Source of the DNA: Saccharopolyspora kobensis
GTDB lineage: Bacteria > Actinomycetota > Actinomycetes > Mycobacteriales > Pseudonocardiaceae
Direction of reading: 5' to 3'
Length of the DNA stretch: 64,000 nt
Assembly (NCBI RefSeq): GCF_900108315.1
Contig: NZ_FNVB01000007.1
Span: 186,001 to 250,000 of the forward strand
Program-made: the position numbers and the translations under genes
In this document: positions 58,766-64,000 of the stretch, in pieces
Layout: each line of letters begins with the position of its first letter
Position numbering within the stretch: the stretch's first letter is position 1
Notes under the pieces: generated by a model
What the model was told of the DNA's origin: nothing
The model's database searches: none
Seen by the model: the letters and a program-made list of their open reading frames with translations, nothing else

Positions 58766-58883
58766 ACACGTGGTTGCCGCGTTCTTCTCGGGCTGTATTC
58801 GCAGGTGAAGTCCTGGCTCACGCTCCCATCGCGGGTGGCGGTTCAGCTCGGTGAGCCACCCCGGGCTTGCGGTGGCATCGTGT

Positions 58884-58904
58884 TGGTGCCATGATGGTGC
58901 CATG
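58884..58904 (+). promoter_or_regulatory. Tandem operator-like sites over the RHH-gene start codon
   Basis: TGGTGCCATG occurs at 58884-58893 and 58895-58904, 11 bp apart, so adjacent dimers would bind the same DNA face. The second copy includes the start codon. Ribbon-helix-helix proteins often bind such tandem half-sites, which suggests autoregulation. Confidence 0.5.
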
Positions 58905-59408
58905 GATCTCACGTCGTACGTCGACAACCTGCGCCACCAGCTCGCCGTCGCGGCCGAAGCGAGCGGGGAGGACGCCCGGGCGCTCGCCGAGCGCCTCACC
59001 GCGCCGCTCGACTCGGCCATCCGGCTGACCCTGCTGGACGCGCTGTCGGCCGCCGCCGACGAGATCACCCGGGACCTCGCCCCGGGCTCGGTCGACCTGC
59101 GGCTGCGCGGCGGGAATCCCGGCTTCGTCGTGACCCCGCCACCGGCCGAGGACGCCGCCGAGGAGGAAGCGGAACCGGAGCAGCCGGAGCCGCAGGCCCC
59201 GCAGGAGGGCGAGGACGGGGCCATGACGCGGATCAACCTCCGCCTGCCCGAGCACCTCAAGGCGCAGATCGAGGCGGCCGCCAACCGCGACGGCCTGTCG
59301 GCCAACGCATGGCTCGTGCGCGCCGCCTCCGCCGCGCTGGAGCCGGGACGCCGCGGCACCCGCCGTGCTGCGCGCGGCGGCCAGCACTACACCGGCTGGG
59401 TTCGCTAG
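58902..59408 (+). CDS. HicB-like ribbon-helix-helix regulator
   Basis: The 168-residue protein has an N-terminal helical domain (MDLTSYVDNLRHQLAVAAEA, LTLLDALSAAADEITRDLAP). A Pro/Glu-rich linker (about 82-106) follows. The C-terminal ribbon-helix-helix is MTRINLRLPEHLKAQIEAAA and NRDGLSANAWLVRAASAALE. RHH proteins dimerise and bind DNA through the beta ribbon. Database names often call it a HicB-family antitoxin, but no toxin gene is adjacent. ATG 58902 lies within tandem TGGTGCCATG sites. The DUF4097 and ABC exporter genes that follow are probably its targets. Confidence 0.8.
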   Translation: MDLTSYVDNLRHQLAVAAEASGEDARALAERLTAPLDSAIRLTLLDALSAAADEITRDLAPGSVDLRLRGGNPGFVVTPPPAEDAAEEEAEPEQPEPQAPQEGEDGAMTRINLRLPEHLKAQIEAAANRDGLSANAWLVRAASAALEPGRRGTRRAARGGQHYTGWVR

Positions 59409-59484
59409 CCACCGGAACTCTTCCGCTCACCGCACATCCCTGACCAGCGGGGATGCTCATCGAAGTCCCCAGGAGGGCACCGCC

Positions 59485-60333
59485 ATGCCGAAATTCGACA
59501 CGCCCGGACCGATCTCCGCGACCATCGAGCTCGCGCTCGGCGACGTCCGGATCATCGCCGGCGACCGCGCGGACACCGTGGTCGAAGTGCGTCCCACCGA
59601 CAGCTCCGACAGCAAGGACGTCAAGACCGCCGACCAGGTCCGGGTCACCTGCTCGAACGGGAACCTGCAGGTCCAGGGCCCGAAGGGCCGGTCGCCGTTC
59701 AGCAAGGTCGGCTCGGTGGACGTGGTGGTCGAGCTGCCGACCGCCTCGCGGCTGCGCGTCGACGCGGCCGCGGCGAGCTTCCGCTGCGAGGGCGCGCTCG
59801 GGGAGTGCCGGCTGAAGACCGCCGCCGGCCACGTGCACCTCGACCGGACCGACTCGCTGACCCTCAACACCGCCGCGGGCGACGTCAGCGTCGAGCACGT
59901 CGCGGGCCGCGCCGAGATCACCACCCACAGCGGCAGCTTGCGCGTCTCCGAGATCGACGGTTCGGCCGCGATCAAGAACTCCAACGGCGCGAGCTGGATC
60001 GGGCTGGTCCGCGGTGATCTGCGGGTGAGCGCAGCCAACGGCGACATCACGGTGGACAGCGCGCAGGCGTCGGTGAACGCCAAGACCGCCAACGGGAGCA
60101 TCCGCCTCGGCGAGGTCGTCCGCGGCGAGGTGTCGATGGCGACGTCGATGGGCGGCCTGGAGGTCGGCATCCGCGAGGGCAGCGCGGCCTGGCTGGACGT
60201 GCGGTCGTCCTTCGGGCGCGTGCACAACTCGCTGACCGCCGCGGACGGCCCGGCCGAACCCGACGAGAAGGTGGAGGTGCGCGCCCGGACCTCGTTCGGC
60301 GACATCACCGTCCGCCGCTCCACCGAGGCCTGA
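59485..60333 (+). CDS. DUF4097 beta-strand repeat protein
   Basis: The 282-residue protein is a series of short beta-strand repeats, for example HVHLDRTDSLTLNTAAGDVS, AEITTHSGSLRVSEIDGSAA and RVSAANGDITVDSAQASVNA. That is the right-handed parallel beta pattern of DUF4097/DUF4098. No signal peptide is seen, so it is cytoplasmic here. ATG start with AGGAGGG 7 nt upstream. It lies between an RHH regulator and a Drr-type exporter and is co-oriented with them, which is a common association; the role is unknown. Confidence 0.87.
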   Translation: MPKFDTPGPISATIELALGDVRIIAGDRADTVVEVRPTDSSDSKDVKTADQVRVTCSNGNLQVQGPKGRSPFSKVGSVDVVVELPTASRLRVDAAAASFRCEGALGECRLKTAAGHVHLDRTDSLTLNTAAGDVSVEHVAGRAEITTHSGSLRVSEIDGSAAIKNSNGASWIGLVRGDLRVSAANGDITVDSAQASVNAKTANGSIRLGEVVRGEVSMATSMGGLEVGIREGSAAWLDVRSSFGRVHNSLTAADGPAEPDEKVEVRARTSFGDITVRRSTEA

Positions 60334-60345
60334 GCGGAGGACGAG

Positions 60346-61293
60346 ATGACGAAGCCGGCGATCGAAGCCCTCGGGCTGCGCAAGTCCTACGGCCACAAGC
60401 TGGTGCTCGACGGCATCGACCTGCGGATCCCGGAGGGCAGCATCTTCTCGCTGCTGGGCCCCAACGGAGCGGGCAAGACCACCACGGTGCAGATCTTGAG
60501 CACGCTGATCGGAGCCGACGCCGGGGCGATACGCGTCGCCGGGCACGACCCGGCGACCGAGCCCGACCGCGTCCGGTCGGCGATCGGCGTCACCGGCCAG
60601 TTCGCCGCGGTGGACAACCTGCTCACCGCCGAGGAGAACCTGCTGCTGATGGCCGACCTGCGGCACCTGCCGCGCGCGGAGGGGCGGCGGCGCGCCGCCG
60701 AGCTGCTCGACCGGTTCGACCTGCGGGAAGCCGCCCGCAAGCCGGCCTCGACCTGCTCCGGTGGCATGCGCCGCAGGCTCGACATCGCGATGACGCTGAT
60801 CGGCGATCCGCGCATCATCTTCCTGGACGAGCCGACCACCGGTCTCGACCCGCGCAGCCGCCGCGGCATGTGGCAGCTGATCCGGGAGCTGGTGGCCGAC
60901 GGGGTGACGATCTTCCTCACCACGCAGTACCTGGAGGAGGCCGACCAGCTCGCCGACCGCATCGCGGTGCTCGACCGCGGCCGGATCGTGGCCGAGGGCA
61001 CCGCGGCGGAGCTGAAGAGCCGGATCCCGGGCGGCCACGTCCGCCTGCAGTTCGGCGACCTCGCCGAGCTCGAATCGGCGGCCGGCGCGTTCGGCGTGCT
61101 CGCCCGCGACGACGAGGCGCTGACCCTGCAGGTGCCCGGCGACGGCAGCCTCCGGACGCTCCGGGCGCTGCTGGACCGGCTCGACCAGGAGTCGATCGAG
61201 GTGGAAGGGCTGTCCGTGCACACGCCCGACCTCGACGACGTCTTCCTCGCCCTCACCGGGCAGGCCGAAGGTGCCCAGGAGGTGCTGCGATGA
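60346..61293 (+). CDS. ABC exporter ATP-binding protein (DrrA type)
   Basis: The 315-residue protein has Walker A in LLGPNGAGKTTTVQILSTLI near residue 40 and the ABC signature CSGGMRRRLDIAMTLIGDP. Walker B is IIFLDEPTTGLDPRSRRGM, followed by the H-loop TIFLTTQYLEEADQLADRIA. The C-terminal extension (residues 220-315) matches DrrA, which works with a DrrB permease to export lipophilic drugs or lipids. The stop overlaps the permease ATG (ATGA). It follows the DUF4097 gene after 12 nt, so both are probably in the RHH-controlled operon. Confidence 0.93.
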   Translation: MTKPAIEALGLRKSYGHKLVLDGIDLRIPEGSIFSLLGPNGAGKTTTVQILSTLIGADAGAIRVAGHDPATEPDRVRSAIGVTGQFAAVDNLLTAEENLLLMADLRHLPRAEGRRRAAELLDRFDLREAARKPASTCSGGMRRRLDIAMTLIGDPRIIFLDEPTTGLDPRSRRGMWQLIRELVADGVTIFLTTQYLEEADQLADRIAVLDRGRIVAEGTAAELKSRIPGGHVRLQFGDLAELESAAGAFGVLARDDEALTLQVPGDGSLRTLRALLDRLDQESIEVEGLSVHTPDLDDVFLALTGQAEGAQEVLR

Positions 61294-62063
61294 CCACCGC
61301 CCACGCGATCCGCGACTCGCGAACGATGCTGCGGCGCAACCTCCTGCACGCGCTGCGCTACCCGTCGATGACGTTGTCGGTGGTCGGGATGCCGATCATC
61401 ATGCTGCTGCTGTTCGTCTACGTCCTCGGTGGCGTGCTGGGCGCCGGTCTGGGCGGGAGCGGCAGCTACGTCGACTACCTCGCGCCCGGCATCATCCTGA
61501 TGGCCGCGGCATCCGGCTCGATGACGGTGGCGATCTCGGTGTGCTCGGACATGACCGAGGGCATCATCAACCGGTTCCGCACCATGCCGATCTCCCGCGC
61601 GTCGGTGCTGACCGGGCACGTGGTCGGCGGCACCGTGCAGACCGTGCTCAGCGTCGTGCTGATCACCGCGGTCGCGCTGCTGGTCGGCTTCCGCCCGACG
61701 GCCGGTCCGCTGGACTGGCTGGCCGCGCTCGGCCTGCTGACCCTGGTCAGCTTCGCGCTGAGCTGGATCTCGGCGGCGGCGGGGCTGATGACCAGGAGCG
61801 TGGAGACCGCGAGCAACATCGTGCTGCCACTGTCGCTCCTGCCGTTCATCGGCAGCGCCTTCGTGCCGACGGACTCGATGCCGCCCGCGGTGCGCTGGTT
61901 CGCCGAGAACCAGCCGTTCACGCCGATCATCGAGGCCGTCCGCGGCCTGCTGATGGGAACCCCGGTCGGTGCGAACGGGGTGCTCGCGGTCGGCTGGTGC
62001 GCGGTCATCGCCCTGGTCGGCTACTTCTGGGCCCGGGCGGCCTTCAACCGCGCACCGGCCTGA
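61290..62063 (+). CDS. ABC-2 family permease (DrrB type)
   Basis: The 257-residue protein has six membrane helices with ABC-2 features. TLSVVGMPIIMLLLFVYVLG is the first helix, and LAPGIILMAAASGSMTVAIS precedes the cytoplasmic helix MTEGIINRFRTMPISRASVL. The signature region near ENQPFTPIIEAVRGLLMGTP is typical of DrrB. It partners the ATPase encoded just upstream. The exported compound is unknown; association with DUF4097 genes often points to lipid or peptide stress. The ATG overlaps the ATPase stop by four bases. Confidence 0.92.
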   Translation: MTTAHAIRDSRTMLRRNLLHALRYPSMTLSVVGMPIIMLLLFVYVLGGVLGAGLGGSGSYVDYLAPGIILMAAASGSMTVAISVCSDMTEGIINRFRTMPISRASVLTGHVVGGTVQTVLSVVLITAVALLVGFRPTAGPLDWLAALGLLTLVSFALSWISAAAGLMTRSVETASNIVLPLSLLPFIGSAFVPTDSMPPAVRWFAENQPFTPIIEAVRGLLMGTPVGANGVLAVGWCAVIALVGYFWARAAFNRAPA

Positions 62064-62094
62064 TGGGTCGTGCGCGCGCGAGGCGCTCACGACC

Positions 62095-63735
62095 TCACAG
62101 CATGCGGGTGTCGTAGCGGCCGGGGGCGTACTGCTGGAGGGCCGTCCGGATCCGGCGGATCTCCTGGCGGCGGCCGAACCAGCCGCCGGTCGCACCGATC
62201 GGGAAGATCAGGTGGCCGCCGTGGTGCGGGCGGAGCCGGTGCCACAGCGCGGAGCGCGGAGCGGTGCCTTCGGTGAACCACACGGCCACCGAGGCCCGCT
62301 TTCCGCTGCCCACCACGCCGACCCGCTGGACCTGGCTCCACGGGATCTCCCGGGTCAGGCCCATCCGCGAGACCAGCAGGCCGTCGCCGTTGACCTTCAA
62401 GCACAGGCTCGGCAGCACCGCCCTGGCCACCGACCAGGCCGCGCTCAGCCCCAGCAGCAGCATGCCGATCTGGAAGACCATGAACCGGTCGCCGGAACCG
62501 AGGCCGTGGCGGAACAGCTCGTACGCCCCGAACATGATCGCCACGCAGACGGCCGCGGAGACCAGCGCGCGGAAGCGTCCGGCGGTGGCGAACACCGGGC
62601 CCGGGTTGTCGCGGCGCACCTGCGGCTGCTGGGAGGTCTGCCTGGGCTGCGCGGGCACGATCTTGCCGCGCACCGGCTCGGGCTCGGCCCGCGCCGCCGG
62701 GATCGGCGCCGGAGGCTGCGGTGCGGGCTGCGGCGGTGCCGGTGCCGGTGCCGGAGCCGGTGCGGGCGCCGCGGGCGCGGCCTGGGTGTAGGTGCGGGTC
62801 GCCGGGCGGGGCGCGGCGACCGGCTGCGGCGGGGGAGTGTCGGGCATCGGCGCGCTGGCCGTCTGCTGCAGCTGCGTGGCGTGCTGGGCGATCACATCGC
62901 TGATCGCCGGCGGCAGCCACTGGTTGCCGTGCGGGCTGGACTCGCCGATCTCGTCGAGCATCTGAGCGGGCGTCGGGCGGGCCGCCGGGTCCTTGGCCAG
63001 GCACGCGGCCAGCAGCGGGCGCAGCCCGTCCGGCACCTCGGAGAGGTCCGGTTCGGCGTGGGCCACCCGGTAGAGCAGGGTGGCGGTGCTCTCCTCGCCG
63101 AACGGGCCGCGGCCGGTGGCGGCGAACACCAGCACCGCGCCGAGCGAGAAGATGTCGCTGGGCGGGCCGACCTCGGTGCCCAGGGTCTGCTCCGGGGAGA
63201 AGAAGCCGGGCGTGCCCATGAACATGCCGGTCGCGGTCAGCGCGCTGCCGGTCATCGCCCGGGAGATGCCGAAGTCGATGACGCGCGGGCCGTCCGGACC
63301 GAGCAGCACGTTGGCCGGTTTCAGGTCGCGGTGCACCAGCTCGGCGCGGTGGATCGCGATCAGCGCCTCCGCGAGCCCGGCGCCAAGGCCGCGCACCGTC
63401 ACCTCCGGCAGCGGGCCGTGGTCGGCCACCGCCTGGTGCAGCGTCGGGCCCGGCACGTACTCGGTGGCCAGCCAGGGCTGTTCGGCGTCCGGGTCGGCGT
63501 GCACCACGGCGGCGGTCCAGAAGCCGCCGACCGAGCTCGCGGCCACCGCCTCGCGGCGGAACCGCTCCCGGAACTCCGGGTCCTCGGCCAGGTCGGGCCT
63601 GATCACCTTGACCGCCACCACCCGGCCGCCGCGCGAGCGGCCGAGGTAGACCCCGCCCATCGCCCCGCGCCCCAACCGGGCGAGCAGCCGGTAGTCGCCT
63701 ACCCGGTGCGGGTCGCTGGCCAGCAACGGCTGCAC
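62095..63735 (-). CDS. Serine/threonine protein kinase with C-terminal membrane and PH-like domain
   Basis: The 546-residue protein has a Hanks-type kinase domain at about 14-270: Gly-rich loop LGRGAMGGVYLGRS, VVAVKVIRPD (ATP Lys), HRDLKPANVLLG (catalytic loop), VIDFGISRAM (DFG) and GTPGFFSPEQ. A Pro/Ala-rich linker (about 305-350) leads to two helices near 405-450. A C-terminal domain LCLKVNGDGLLVSRMGLTRE, IPWSQVQRVGVVGSG resembles a bacterial PH fold. No PASTA repeats. GTG start. The PH-like domain after the helices is predicted cytosolic and may bind lipid or protein partners. Confidence 0.88.
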   Translation of the reverse strand: MQPLLASDPHRVGDYRLLARLGRGAMGGVYLGRSRGGRVVAVKVIRPDLAEDPEFRERFRREAVAASSVGGFWTAAVVHADPDAEQPWLATEYVPGPTLHQAVADHGPLPEVTVRGLGAGLAEALIAIHRAELVHRDLKPANVLLGPDGPRVIDFGISRAMTGSALTATGMFMGTPGFFSPEQTLGTEVGPPSDIFSLGAVLVFAATGRGPFGEESTATLLYRVAHAEPDLSEVPDGLRPLLAACLAKDPAARPTPAQMLDEIGESSPHGNQWLPPAISDVIAQHATQLQQTASAPMPDTPPPQPVAAPRPATRTYTQAAPAAPAPAPAPAPAPPQPAPQPPAPIPAARAEPEPVRGKIVPAQPRQTSQQPQVRRDNPGPVFATAGRFRALVSAAVCVAIMFGAYELFRHGLGSGDRFMVFQIGMLLLGLSAAWSVARAVLPSLCLKVNGDGLLVSRMGLTREIPWSQVQRVGVVGSGKRASVAVWFTEGTAPRSALWHRLRPHHGGHLIFPIGATGGWFGRRQEIRRIRTALQQYAPGRYDTRML

Positions 63736-64000
63736 GGGCTATCGGCCTCCTGTCCACGAGATCGCGAATTCGTCCGGTTCGAGCTTACGGCCTTTCTCCG
63801 AACTCGTTTTGCGTGGTGGTGCGCGTGGCGCAACCTCAGACGCTCCCTGGCCGCGGGATCCCGTTCATGTGCATGTCCGAACACGGCGAACGGGCTGTCC
63901 TCGCATGGAAGCGCCTGAGAACCCGCGTCGGTGCCAGCTGCGAGGGCGGGCTGAACGCCTCCGGCGTTTCAAAGGACGACCACCAGGCTCCGGCCTCGCT
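63736..64000. other. Right-edge region without a recognisable gene
   Basis: The last 265 bases contain the promoter region of the kinase gene on the minus strand and no frame with a ribosome site or known motif. AT content rises near 63765-63810. A gene may begin beyond the edge. Confidence 0.35.

Noticed and set aside
58902..59408. HicAB toxin-antitoxin module
   Set aside because: The RHH protein resembles database HicB entries, but no small HicA-like toxin gene lies next to it, and the long N-terminal helical domain is atypical.

Overview
The window is high-GC (about 70%) actinobacterial chromosome. The gene order around sigA (DUF3099, DUF3039, YihY, sigA, ppgK, suhB, cei, DUF4193, DUF3093, dut, DUF3710, OB-fold, DUF3159, two TrkA proteins, an APC permease and a TrmA-type methyltransferase) matches the conserved core block known from Mycobacterium tuberculosis (roughly Rv2689-Rv2709). 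Family content suggests a Pseudonocardiales member such as Saccharopolyspora; that is inference. No tRNA, rRNA, CRISPR array, prophage or insertion sequence was seen.

Layout. 1-4.9 kb: a partial unknown gene, an imine-reductase-like oxidoreductase, a double-domain tautomerase, a MarR regulator with a clear operator-like repeat, an HhH-GPD protein, Tpt1/KptA and PlsC. 4.5-18.6 kb: the sigA core block with DNA-repair, glucose-phosphorylation, envelope and nucleotide-pool genes. 18.6-29.1 kb: a potassium module (two TrkA-type subunits divergent from a KimA-like importer), an RNA methyltransferase, dxs and an OmpR-type two-component system. This stretch holds two copies of an elaborate palindromic intergenic repeat. 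29.1-33.2 kb: a Uma2 protein and a fadA-fadB beta-oxidation operon with a paired inverted-repeat operator. 33.4-39.9 kb: RNase D, a NarL-type regulator, DUF3000 and the coproporphyrin-dependent haem genes hemE-hemY-chdC. 39.9-48.9 kb: an anchored coiled-coil protein, a decayed alpha/beta hydrolase, msrB, a 34-residue cysteine-rich peptide, a lipoprotein hydrolase that lacks its nucleophile, an EamA exporter and panE. 48.9-55.0 kb: a minus-strand operon in which a RibD-like reductase and an ECF sigma factor precede a zinc-finger/Asp23 fusion, three more Asp23-type genes, small membrane proteins, DUF6286, AmaP and ligC. 55.1-63.7 kb: zapE, rocD, a lactonase, an RHH regulator with DUF4097 and a Drr-type ABC exporter, and a Ser/Thr kinase.

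How the genes work together. The clearest functional units are the potassium module, the haem operon, the fatty-acid operon and the Asp23 envelope operon. The Asp23 operon is the most unusual: its anti-sigma-type zinc finger lies on the same polypeptide as an Asp23 domain instead of a membrane anchor, which suggests that Asp23 assembly itself could gate the sigma factor. Many genes have a TANNNT -10 hexamer only 6-8 nt before the start codon, so leaderless transcription looks common here.
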